A stretch of DNA of 26,812 nucleotides from Gnetum montanum (taxonomy: Eukaryota; Streptophyta; Gnetopsida; Gnetales; Gnetaceae), in the NCBI GenBank assembly GCA_015680685.1, contig MNCI01007715.1, forward strand, positions 7,318-34,129. Direction: 5' to 3'. Every line of letters starts with the position of its first letter. Positions within the stretch are counted from its first letter, which is position 1. The notes under the pieces were generated by a model that ran no database searches, was not told the origin of the DNA, and saw only the letters and a program-made list of their open reading frames with translations. Below, in pieces: positions 10,342-20,199 of this stretch. The translations under genes and the position numbers were made by a program.

Positions 10342-10418
10342 AAGATATCGCATGCCACATGATATCGCATACGCGATGTACTATACGTGATATCGCATCC
10401 TATTTTCCTATAAATAGG
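10342..10418 (+). promoter_or_regulatory. Internal promoter with LTR-type GATATCGCAT repeats
   Basis: Three copies of GATATCGCAT (about 10344, 10361, 10390) precede a TATA box, TATAAAT, at 10409-10415. The arrangement, repeats then TATA, is that of the LTR U3, although the sequence after the TATA box differs from the LTR. It lies 470 bases before the second long frame, so it may drive a separate transcript for it. Confidence 0.5.
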
Positions 10419-10667
10419 ACACCCCCACCACAACACTTAGCATTATTTTTCCATTTATGTGGCGGCAGTTTTTGAAATTTTTCTTTACGACTTGCGACTA
10501 CATGACCCTTGCTTTTTCACTCATATCTCACGCATTGGTGCTCCGATTTTACTTCCGTTTGAATCTACTTGAACCCGGAGTGTTCAATTTAGTCGTCGGG
10601 GAGAGACACTTGCCGAAAAGTGCCTAATGTTTTTGAAATTTCCCATTGCCCAAAGGATATTAGTTAG

Positions 10668-10885
10668 GGTAATTAACTTAACACTTAGACTAATTATACC
10701 AAAAATCATATGACCTTAAGTATACCAGGAGATTAAAAATGGAAACCACCTAAGTCATAGGCCCATTATTATAATTCACAGGCACAATCACATGTTATAA
10801 CATAAGATCTTTAATTAAGGCAAGCAATAAGGTATAACTTGACTTTAAAAACAACCTTACTAACACTTCACCCATGTGATTGCAG
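10668..10885 (+). other. Possible intron in the leader of the second frame
   Basis: A consensus branch site TACTAAC at 10858-10864 lies 21 bases before an acceptor TTGCAG ending at 10885, right at the ATG of the frame. A possible donor GGGTAATT is near 10668; this end is uncertain. The acceptor side is the stronger half of the call. Confidence 0.35.
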
Positions 10886-13701
10886 ATGACCCTGAAACAT
10901 GCACAACAGGAGGGTCCTATCCAAGGTGGAGCAAAAAAACCTCAGAGAGGTGGAAGACAAGGCCTTTCCAAACAACATGTAGAACAGGAGGTGCAATAAT
11001 TTAGCATCCATCAAGATGAACCTCCTACCAGACGGTCTAGGTAGGCAGAAGGAGGAGATGCTGCTGTGCCTAAACTGGAACAACAACTCACGGTGCCCCT
11101 GGAATGTGTTCAGGCTATTCATAAGAAATCCACATTTGCTATGGTGATTGTGGAGCTAAACTTCAAATATTTTGTAGAGTTCGCTCCTGAGGCTATTAGG
11201 GATCATCTCAAAGGATCTTCCTTATGGCTTGTCCTCTCTGAAAACTGTGCTTGGTACTTAGGAGAAACGTACCAGTTGTAGCACAATAAGGAGTAAGGTA
11301 CCACGGTTAACATTTTTGGTGTGATAGTTGATTTCTTTGCACAGGCTATTTTGGAAGTGTTAAACCTTCCAAATTCAGGGCCTCATGTTGCTCGATAATC
11401 TACCTGATCAAATCTTGATGTGCAAAAGGATTGGTTAGAGAAGGCTTATGGCAGAGATAAAGCTTTTGGTGAGCTGACAACAGAAGAGCAGGTTTATTTC
11501 AAAATTGGAACCTATCACCTCTTCCCCACAAAGGGTTTGAAAAGAATATCGACGTATGCGGCCAAAGGACGTGCAGTGTTGATGGGAAAGGTTAACGCTA
11601 ACCTTCCCCATCTATATTTGACAGAGATCCTAAGGCGATTTGAAGAATAAAAGTCAAGGATGATGGCATTGCCTTTTCCCTACCTTATCAGAAAACTATG
11701 CTGATAGGCTGGTATTCAGAGATTCACAAATGACATCCTCCGAAAAGCCCAGAATGCTTCTTATGCTAAATTACAGAAAGCGCTAGCTCCAAGAAAGAGC
11801 ACTAGCGAAGAGCTGAGACTTAAACAGGAAGAAGAATAGATGATTGGACCACCTACAACGCAACTTGCAGGACCTAGCCAACCTCCAGCCATGGGTCCCA
11901 ACCAACAACAAGAAGCAAGGCCTGGCATAGGATAGGATTAGCTACCGCCACCGCAAGAATACAGATCGTTGATATGCCATCTTAGGGCCATTGCTGAGAT
12001 GGTTAGTTGGGGAAGTCATGATGAAAAAATTCTCTTCCATATCATCGATGATGCTGATTAGCCTACTATTTCATTAGATCACATAAGGGGTGAATTATAC
12101 ATTCAAACAGGAGGAGGGGAAAGCATATGGTCAGAACAGATCTCTGGAAATGCAGCATCTTTTCAGGTGCAGTTAGAGACTAGTGAAGGGGCCACTGTGA
12201 TGGTCATGCAACACTAGAATGTTGTGAAAGTTGCTGAAGTGATCACCNTGTGAGAGTTGCTGAAGTGATCACCAACCACATAAAAGAATCCTTTAATGTA
12301 CCTATTGTGCCATCGGTAGATCTCTCAGGATCACGGGATGCTCAAACTCTTGCCTGAACTTCAATGACTCCTGTGGAACATGAGGATGTACTTGATAGAT
12401 TGCTTCAAATAAGACAAGTAATGACATCTCTTTTTGACATCCCTCAGGATGTTACAGTAATTTAATCAGACCTCATTTCCACAAAGGAGAAGCTGGTCAT
12501 ATATGAAGTAAGGGCCGAGCATGCTAAAGCTAAAGTGCAGAAACTACAAGAGTAGCTCGTAGCCTTACAAGCAGCACAGCGGGATCCTCTACAATTTGTT
12601 CTCGTAGAGTAGCTAGATAACTTTAGAATCGAGCAGTTAACAAATTTGATCACAAAGAATAAGAAGGTGGCAGGAGAAAAGGAAATGGCCACTTGGGATG
12701 CCTCCGTAGCACAAGCGCAAACTCATGCGCATTTTAAGGCACTCAAGGCCTTAGAAGAAGAGAATAAGCAGTTGGTTGCAGACAACCTTTGGTTGATCTT
12801 TGTGGAGAAACAAAAGAATGTTCTTGATAAATACTTTCATCAATTACGAGAAAAATTTATCCAGGTCAACCAAGATGTTAGCCGTTTAGCCCAAGAAAAT
12901 CGAACCCTCTCAATGGAGGAGGTACGCGCTATTCCCCAAAAATCAGCCATCGAAATAAGCACATGGCTGAATGAGGCTAAAAGACACAAGAAACTGAAGG
13001 AGCACTTCTATGATCAGGTGGGGATGTACAAACAAATCCTGAAGAAGGAGATCCATATGGCTAAGGCTCAAATTAATAACATCAGTGCTGAGCACACTGA
13101 TTGGAGGGCCATATTGGACACTTATGCCTTCGCCCACCAAGCGGAAGCTAAGAACTGGGACCTGCAGATCTAAGAGCTAACAGAGTACATGGAGTTGGCA
13201 ATTCTTAGGTATGCCAACCTTGCCATGTTAATAGCAGGGTGCCCGAGATCAAAGCTCGAGCAGTAGGTAGCTTTCACCCACATCAATTATGAAGCAGAAT
13301 TTGCAAAGCATAAGAAGTTGGCTGAGAAATTGGATGTCATAAATTCTGAACTTGTGGTGGTGAAAGAAAGCTACTAGGGCCAGAAAGATTTTGCAACCGA
13401 CTTGGCTCAATGGCTAACCAACCTTCATGAATACAAAGATAAAGCTAGAGCCTATGAAGAGGAACGACAAGTGTTCGTGTCATGGTATGTCAAAGCTAAT
13501 CAGATGTTCCCGCAACTACCCTGTCCGTGGGAGGTGCCAACTCCATCAAACATTGGAACACTTGCATGGATGGCACAAGATCCATAGACTGAAAAGGAGA
13601 AGCTCCAGGCCATTCTTCAGCGTAATCGACCTTCAAAGCCTGCAGCACAAGACAAAGGGAAGGCACCAATGGAGGAGCCACCACCACTAGGAACTACATG
13701 A
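10886..13701 (+). pseudogene. Second long frame of the LTR element, coiled-coil protein
   Basis: One frame of about 929 codons runs from the ATG at 10886 to the TGA at 13699-13701, once a 26-base assembly duplication at 12248 is discounted. The N-terminal 60 residues are basic and rich in Q and G. Residues about 65-260 form a mixed region with FGVIVDFFAQAILEVLNLP, which recalls the plant-transposon-associated domain near an N-terminal helicase-free frame (PF20167-like); this is a weak resemblance by memory. A proline- and glutamine-rich linker follows. From about residue 490 on it is highly charged and heptad-like (KALKALEEENKQLVADN), predicting long coiled coils, and it ends KGKAPMEEPPPLGTT. 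It carries 21 internal stops (13 TAG, 6 TAA, 2 TGA), each one C-to-T step from CAG, CAA or CGA, and no true frameshift. Its position before the right LTR matches extra or env-like frames of Athila/Tat elements, but no signal peptide or membrane segment is seen. Function unknown. Confidence 0.7.
12223..12273 (+). repeat. Assembly overlap duplicated around a single N
   Basis: Bases 12223-12247 and 12249-12273 are the same 25-mer with one mismatch, separated by one N at 12248. Collapsing the 26 extra bases restores the reading frame of the surrounding long frame exactly. This indicates an unmerged contig overlap, not biology. Confidence 0.85.
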
Positions 13702-13856
13702 GTTCCATTTTTTGTAGTTGTAGCACTCTTTCTGTGTTCTGTCTTTCCATACTATAGTTTCATTTCATTTTTTCCCAGTTAATAATCCCATACCTATCCA
13801 CTATTTAATTAATAGATCTTGTTCTCTTGGTAACTTGAGGAAGATTTTTTATTCAG

Positions 13857-13867
13857 TCATGGGGGTA
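13857..13867 (+). other. Polypurine tract before the 3' LTR
   Basis: CATGGGGGTA directly precedes the right LTR. It is a short and imperfect purine run in the position where plus-strand DNA synthesis would be primed. Confidence 0.45.
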
Positions 13868-14661
13868 TGATGGGACGCGATATCACATCTTCCCCTACGA
13901 TATCGTGTATGGGATATCGCAATGCGTTGCCATATCTATAAATAAGAGGTGGCTCTTCCTTGTTTGATAGTTAGAAGTTAGAAGTAGCAAAGCTCTGGCA
14001 GTTTGGCCACTCCAGAGATAGTTTATTTTCCCATGTCTTCCTGCAGTGTGGTGAATGTAATTGTATGGCATTCTTTATTCGAGTGTGATGTACTTGGACA
14101 CACACATGACCGGAAATAAAGATCGAGGTTACTTCATCATTGTAGCAGTCACTTTGTTTATTTATTTTAATTATTATTTACTACTTTCCTGATTAGTTCT
14201 CTCACCCTTATCTCCTAGAACACGGAATGAGTATGACTTGATTATGAGCATTTAAGTATGACTATTTGGTAGCCCAGTGGCGTACCTAGGATCTGCGCTT
14301 GGTAATCTCAGTGGTAGTCATGCACATGGTCCAAGATGTGTACAATTGATCAAGGAATCAGTTACTCGTTGCACTTAGGCTAGATTATAATCTCTTACCC
14401 TTTTTCTCCTAACTTAGCTTAGTTAATCTTACATTCCACTGCCTTCAAGAGTAGCATTAGAATTAGGAACATATCATAAACCTCATCTGGACTAAACCAG
14501 ACATGAAAAATATAACACTAGTCCAGGTGGGAAGATAGCGAACTGCGACCTAAGGATAACTATCTAGGTGCCACAACTAGTCCATCTACGGAGTTCGATC
14601 GAATCACGCATGCTATGCTCATTTCCTATGGTTGAGTGTAGGGGTACCTCGCCACTCATCA
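13868..14661 (+). repeat. 3' LTR (794 bp)
   Basis: Same ends as the 5' LTR and collinear with it, but shorter by 48 bases because the U3 has only about three GATATC-type repeats against six. The TATA box is at 13937-13943. It ends at 14661 and is followed by the second CATAT. Confidence 0.92.
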
Positions 14662-14666
14662 CATAT
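14662..14666 (+). repeat. Target site duplication CATAT, right copy
   Basis: Exact repeat of 2569-2573, confirming the element boundaries. Confidence 0.9.
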
Positions 14667-14926
14667 CCATGGATGATGAAGGCTTAGAAGTAGAAATATT
14701 AATCATAATTGGGGCTAAATTAATGTTGATATTAAATATATCTACTTGTTATGATTTGGTAAATTGAACAACTAGCACTATTATACATATATTTTATAAC
14801 AATGAAACAAAGCAACCATCACCACCATCTTTAGTATTGATTGATTTTCCCAACTATACTGGTCCATCATTCATGTCTTCTTTAAGGCAAATAGTTTGAA
14901 TAATGCCACTATAATTTGGTTCAAAA
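14667..14926 (+). pseudogene. Helitron-type PIF1 helicase pseudogene, second part
   Basis: Continues the helicase in the frame left at 2573. MDDEGLEVEILIIIGAKLML matches the family region ending in KGA-VML, followed by a stretch like LW-E-GLVNG (here ISTCYDLVN) and then LIDFPNYTGPSFMSS, which resembles the usual V-F-NY-GP. Stops interrupt it. The C-terminal helicase motif (usually T-HKSQG) would follow but is lost in the N gap or deleted. Confidence 0.8.
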
Positions 14927-15106
14927 NNNNNNNNNNNNNNNNNNNNNNNNNNNNNNNNNNNNNNNNNNNNNNNNNNNNNNNNNNNNNNNNNNNNNNNNNN
15001 NNNNNNNNNNNNNNNNNNNNNNNNNNNNNNNNNNNNNNNNNNNNNNNNNNNNNNNNNNNNNNNNNNNNNNNNNNNNNNNNNNNNNNNNNNNNNNNNNNNN
15101 NNNNNN
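14927..15106. other. Assembly gap, 180 N
   Basis: The gap separates the helicase remnant from the RPA-like remnant. 180 bases is too short for the missing helicase C-terminus plus the RPA N-terminus, so either the true gap is longer or DNA is deleted here. Confidence 0.95.
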
Positions 15107-16540
15107 TTCTTGGTTAATATGACAAAAATTGGGTTTGTGATTGTGTAATTTACAAAAGTGATATGAAACTATTTGGAGATGCCAAAGATGGTAAAAAAGT
15201 TCAAAATTATCAAATAATGGATGCTCAAGTAGCATTTCTAATTATTTATGTCTATGTTTATTATGCTTTATTTAAACATTAATAGCTACTAACTCATTAT
15301 TTTTTATAGGAATATGTTATCCAAGTTATAGCGTACAATGAAGATGTGAAGCTAGAAAATCATAATTTAAATGTAGGGAATGTATATCACATTCATGGAG
15401 CAAAAATTCAAAGAGAAAACATCAAATTTATTAAAATAAAATGTGATTATGAGATGGTATTAAATAGAATATCAAAAATCCAACAAATAAATTAGATGAT
15501 TAGGGAAATTTAATATTACAAGTATAATTTCATAAAGCTAATAAATTTGGAATCTTATATCAACTCACCAAAGAAACTAGATATTGTCTTTTCAAATTTA
15601 CTATTTATTAAATAATATGTTTTGTATGTTTTAAAACTAATATTTTGTCATACATTTATAGATCTAATTGGGATGCTTATAAGAATAAGTCCACTTAATA
15701 TATTAAAGAGGGACCTAAATGATCAATCAATTGAAAGAAGACAAATTTAAATTCTAGATCCAAGGTAAGAAAGTAGTTCTTATTTTATTAAAATATGCAT
15801 ATGTTGAAGTTAATTATCTTTAAAATTTTATTTGTATTATGATTGTAGTAACAATCAGCCTACAATTATAACATTATGAAAACACTTAGAAACTATAGAA
15901 GGGGAAAAGCTTCATGAAATTATTGAATAATATATAATATCTAATCCAGCTGTAATGCTTTCAAATGTTTATGCAAAATATTTCTCTAGCAAAAATGTAA
16001 CAACATCTCATGATAGTGGTGTTATCATCAATTCTCCTATTCTAGAAGCAAAAGAATTACAAGAATGGTGAGTAAATTTATGTATTTAAATAAAATAATT
16101 AATTAGTGAATCTTACTTAACATTATTTTTTATGACAAGTATGCAAGTATAACTGAATCAAATAAGGCACTAATATTCTCATATTTATCAACTCAAGAAA
16201 GAAAACAAGCTACATTATGGGAAATTGCACAAATTATTCACATTAGTAATGTATGTTTAGTAATAGAAAAAATAAAAACTTACTTTTTTTACAACTTATA
16301 TAATAAATATAATTAAAGTATTTTTTAGGTTAATTTTATTATAGCTATGTATATAATTAGCATATCAACCATGAGATTTTTATTGTATACGACTTGCCTA
16401 AGATGTAGATGCCATGTTAAAACTTTCGAAGAAGGAAGCTCAAAAGATGGATAAGAAAAAATATTATATGATTGCATTACCTGTCATATAAAACATGAAA
16501 ATTATGAATTATGGTAAATTAGTGTATATAGATTGACAAT
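15107..16540 (+). pseudogene. RPA70-like single-strand DNA-binding protein, intron-containing
   Basis: Remnant of the large subunit of replication protein A. Three OB-fold domains appear in order. The first (about 15115-15490) contains KSDMKLFGDAKDGKKVQNYQ and later VGNVYHIHGAKIQ and CDYEMVL. The second (about 15662-16067) contains DLIGMLIRISPL, NPAVMLSNVYAKYFS and EAKELQEW. The third is a zinc ribbon with Cys pairs at 16395-16406 (CLRC) and 16472-16483 (CITC). Introns with GT/AG ends are visible at 15229-15309 (with a TACTAAC branch site), 15765-15848 and 16068-16139, so this is not a retrocopy. Plant Helitrons often carry RPA-like genes beside RepHel, and the same strand and adjacency to the helicase fit that. 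Several stops make it non-functional. Confidence 0.8.
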
Positions 16541-16599
16541 TATCTAAAATAAATTTTGAATAATTATTGATATCTATAATTTGTATTTTATGAAATAGG

Positions 16600-17600
16600 T
16601 ATCTTTTTCATATGAAAGTGGTATTTTGATGGATGCCTACCTTAGGCAAATTCAGCCTAGAAATATCCAAAGTTTAGTTTTCTAAGAATTAAACTTTAGT
16701 ACGTCCCTAGACTCTACCCTAGAAGATGTCAGAACCCAACTACAAATCTCTCCCATGACCTCAAGGTTTGGACTTGGTCTTGCTGCCTCATCTTGATGGG
16801 ATGGATAGATTCCACTTTGGGCTTCTCTCGAAGATGTCTTATTACATGGGTTTTAGCTACCTACTCCTAGGGTTTCTCATTTTCTCAGCTTTGCAAACAC
16901 ACATACTTATATCAAAAGCCTAAGGCTTCTAGGAATTTCCACTAGTGCCATCTAGCAAAGCACACACTATAATAATGAATGACAGCTCATAGCACACTAC
17001 AATAATGAATGATAGCACATCATGATAATGCTTGACAACCTTATCTTTGTGTCTTACAACTCATAAAACACTATTCCTACTTTATAGCTTGTCATTTACT
17101 ATATTCATAATTATAATATATCATTATGCATCTCCAAGGGAATTATATCTTCCATGAGATCCCACTTTATTATCTAGTGAAGGAGAATCCAAAATTCTAG
17201 AATTAATAGGAGAAGATGACTTACCACACAAGTATCTTGAAGGTAATGATCCTCCATGATGGCTCATGTTAGTAACTCTTTGATCAAGATAACCCAATTG
17301 TAGAGTTCTTCGGTATAGTAAATGTATTAAACATTATTAATTGATGTCATGCTTATTAGCAATGTATACTTTATGGAAACAAGAATACCTATAGGAAGCA
17401 TTCCAATTAATATGTCTTGAAATACATGAGATTACTAGGTAAGACAAGGATTCATCATAATTTTCAATATGGAAGGCTCTAGCTTGGAGATTCCCATAAT
17501 ACAAAAACTCTCCATTGGGTTTATTCCTTCTTTCATATAGCTAGTTTGGATACAATGGGTGATAACAAGTAGGAGTATGCCCAAACCGATTCCACCATAT
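16600..17600. other. Spacer between RPA remnant and pararetrovirus
   Basis: No coding stretch recognised except a - strand reading near 17570-17620 with a tryptophan-rich WIWWNRFG. An imperfect tandem repeat (AGCACAC-A-AATAATGAATGA) lies at 16957-17030. Part of this may be the regulatory end of the pararetrovirus, but I see no firm promoter or polyadenylation signal. Confidence 0.45.
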
Positions 17601-17624
17601 CCAAAATGTTTCATTCAAAAGAAT

Positions 17625-17837
17625 TCAATAATTTAATTTAATCTCATAAACATGGAAAGGACTAGGTTGATAATGAATTGAATTAAATATATGTTCAAAG
17701 GTTGAGAAAGTATGGCTTTGAAGTTCAAAATGAGTTGCCATTACTCTATTTCTATGATAAGGATCCACAAACCTTTGATCTTGTTGATGCACAACAAAGA
17801 TGCATGATGTACCAATTGAAACTATGTTTCCATGCAT
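17625..17837 (-). pseudogene. Open stretch downstream of viral RNase H
   Basis: A 70-codon open stretch, rich in H, F and Y, continues past its stop into the tryptophan-rich WIWWNRFG. It follows the RNase H remnant on the same strand. Its function is unknown; it could be the end of the viral polyprotein or a separate viral frame. Confidence 0.35.
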
Positions 17838-17979
17838 CTTGAAAAGACTCCTAGATTAACGTTTCCATTTGAAACTCATTCCTATTACAATACTTGAGAT
17901 GCTAGGATGATTTAAGAGTTCAACCTTCTCTATTTAATAAAACTAAAAAATCAAACAAAAAACATTACTTTTTAAAGAG

Positions 17980-18270
17980 TTGATACTCTTTGTTCAAGAA
18001 ATCAGCTAGACTATTATGTTTACCATTTATATATTCAGTACTAAAATTAATTTTTTTAAATATAGAGCCCATCAAATTATCCTATTATGGATGACTTTGT
18101 TTAAGGTTTTAGTACTTCAATATTTATTGAAATACTTTAGATCACTACATACTATAAAATGTACATTTTGCAAAAAAAAAGAAAAATATTTTTTCTATAC
18201 CTTTTATGATAGCTAGAATTTCTTTGTGGGTGCTATGATAATTCTTCTAGTCATCATTAAACTTAGTAAA
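17980..18270 (-). pseudogene. Viral RNase H remnant
   Basis: Just downstream of the reverse transcriptase on the - strand. Around 18205-18260 the reading has the family pattern of an aromatic residue, then H, then KEILAIIKGI, as in the E-LA helix of caulimovirid RNase H. Stops and frame changes interrupt it. Confidence 0.55.
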
Positions 18271-18499
18271 AGAATACTTGTGTATCTGAAGGACATTATC
18301 TTTTTCTTCCTTTAAAGTAGCTCCCCAAAATTCTAATGAGGTATTAGTTTTAAGAATCAATTTCTAATTAGAGGGAAGTTGTAGTTTAGGAAGATTGTGC
18401 GTTATTGTTTTATTATGGCCATAGTTGAAATATGGTTTTTTGTCCATGGAGGAGGATTTTTACTTAGTTCATTTAATAATTTTCTATCTTTTGATAGGT

Positions 18500-19200
18500 G
18501 TTTATAAAATATGAATATATAATTAATACAACCACGAAATGTTTGTAGCTATATATTATCTTTAATTTCATCTAGAAAGTTTTTAATAGACTCTAAGATG
18601 CAAGGTTGTAATGCAATAGTACCATTACTTATTTGTAATCTTAGGAATTATACAGAACCTTTAGCAATGGTCATCTTAGTTGGAGAAAGGACTAGTCCAT
18701 TTTCATCAACAAACTATTTAAATATTGTTAAATGCTCTAAATGTTGTTCTGGGTTCTTACTTATGACTAATATATAATCAATATAGACCAGAATAAATGG
18801 GAACTTACTAAAAAATTTGGTCCATATATCTTTGGAATATAGAGGATGCATTTTGATTCTAAATGGTAGTACTATCTATTCATGAGGGTCTCCAGGAATG
18901 GTAAAAGAAATTTTCCATGTATATTTCAATTCAAACTTTGAATAAACATTAGTATGTAGTAGTCTTTGAAACAAGTCATTCTTGTTAGGAATTGGATGCT
19001 GGATAGGTTTTATAAGATCATTTAGAGGCTTATAATTAACTACTAATCTATTTTTCCCTCTTATTTTCTTAGCCCTTTTATTGATGTAAAAGGCTATACA
19101 AGTGAACATACTCATGCTTGGTTGGATATGTTTTTTATCCATGAGTGCCTATATTTCAAGTTTTCATTCTTTTCTTAATGAGATAGGTATCCCTATGTGA
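18500..19200 (-). pseudogene. Viral reverse transcriptase remnant
   Basis: RNA-directed DNA polymerase remnant of caulimovirid type. The clearest part is an 88-codon open frame at 18876-19142 containing IRGKNRLVVNYKPLND, the conserved fingers segment of caulimovirid and Ty3 enzymes. Further along, the catalytic box at 18774-18785 reads YIDY; the second aspartate of the usual YxDD is lost, so the site is dead. Additional stops occur both before and after. The thumb region and the link to RNase H follow in normal order. Confidence 0.85.
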
Positions 19201-19559
19201 TGTGCTTTAGTTTTTATTTTAATATTATTCTTAAAATCTATTGTACATGAGTGTTCTTTTTTAATTTTAAATATAGTAGGATCATCACTCACTAGAGTTA
19301 AAAATTTCATTTTTATATTATTATCCTAGTTTTATAATTTATTTACACTATTTACTATCCATTGATTATTAGGTTCATTTTGAGTAGGTTGGAATGAATG
19401 GAATTTACTATTATATTGTTCCTATTGAGGAAAATGTTCTCTAGAAAGGCTAATATATGTGGGATGAATGGTATATGGTTCTAGTGCTTATAGATTATCT
19501 ATCCCTTTTAACATATCATACAATTTCATTATGTAGTGTCAAACTATAATATGTATGAT

Positions 19560-19780
19560 CATTCTTTTTGGAGATCTAATTGGTATAATAGCTCTATGTT
19601 CACTACTCATTTTTTGTGTATTTAACCTATGTAATTTTCCATGTTTTCTCCCAAAGGTGTGATGGGATGATATTCCATTTAGCAATGGATATTTCAACTC
19701 ATGAATCTATCAAGACATCTATAGTATAAGTTTTATAATATTTTATTTTAATAAAGAATGTATAAATTGGTAAAGTAGTC
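19560..19780 (-). pseudogene. Viral aspartic protease remnant
   Basis: Upstream of the reverse transcriptase, around 19690-19735, the reading gives TIDVLIDS, in the place of the hydrophobic-DTG/DSG active site of retropepsin-type proteases, followed by a stop. Support comes from position and this short motif only. Confidence 0.45.
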
Positions 19781-20199
19781 TTTACCTGGGAGTTAGCATT
19801 GATTAGATGGATCAACATCACTTGTATCTCAACTTGGTATTGCTGCATTGGATAGCTCTCTTCTATTCTTTCTAATTATACAATCTCCTGTGTAGCCATT
19901 TGTATGAACTTTTAGAGTTTCTCTATTCAATACAATTGCAAGATAGATTTGTGAAGCTTTGGAGGTTGAAATGGTTGAGATGGTCCTCCTTCTTCTTCTT
20001 CCTAATATTGTTCTTCAAATTATTCTTCTTCCCATTCATTAGAATATGGTTGGAAGTTAGGGTACTTGAACTATCTCTCTTCAATCATAAGCCTTTGCTC
20101 ATCAAGTTCTTATTTTTTTTCTCTTATCCTTATTTTGAGAGCCATGATGTGATTAGTATTGCTAATAAGAATTTTTGATATTTATTTTTGAAGCTTTTC

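Larger units (their letters stand above)
2574..14661 (+). mobile_element. Pol-less Ty3-type LTR retrotransposon inserted in the helicase
   Basis: The element has two LTRs starting TGATG and ending CATCA, a 5-bp target duplication, a tRNA-Asp primer site one base after the left LTR, a gag gene and a second long frame just before the right LTR. After subtracting the nested 3.4 kb insertion it is about 8.7 kb. I looked for protease, reverse transcriptase, RNase H and integrase between 3416 and 13867 and found none. It therefore appears to be a non-autonomous gag-bearing element that would rely on a partner for its enzymes. tRNA-Asp priming is known for Athila and related Ty3 lineages, which also carry extra frames. 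Gag and primer site support Ty3-type; the exact lineage is not settled. Confidence 0.9.

Noticed and set aside
10886-13701. Reassigned stop codons (TAG/TAA read as glutamine)
   Set aside because: The stop pattern would fit such a code, but the same decay is seen in clearly dead virus and helicase copies and in the non-coding primer site. Methylation decay explains all of it.
14896-15235. Frames running through the N gap
   Set aside because: They are open only because N is translated as X.
19900-20178. 92-codon + strand F/L-rich frame
   Set aside because: Antisense to the viral coat region; the hydrophobicity comes from the complement of K/E codons.
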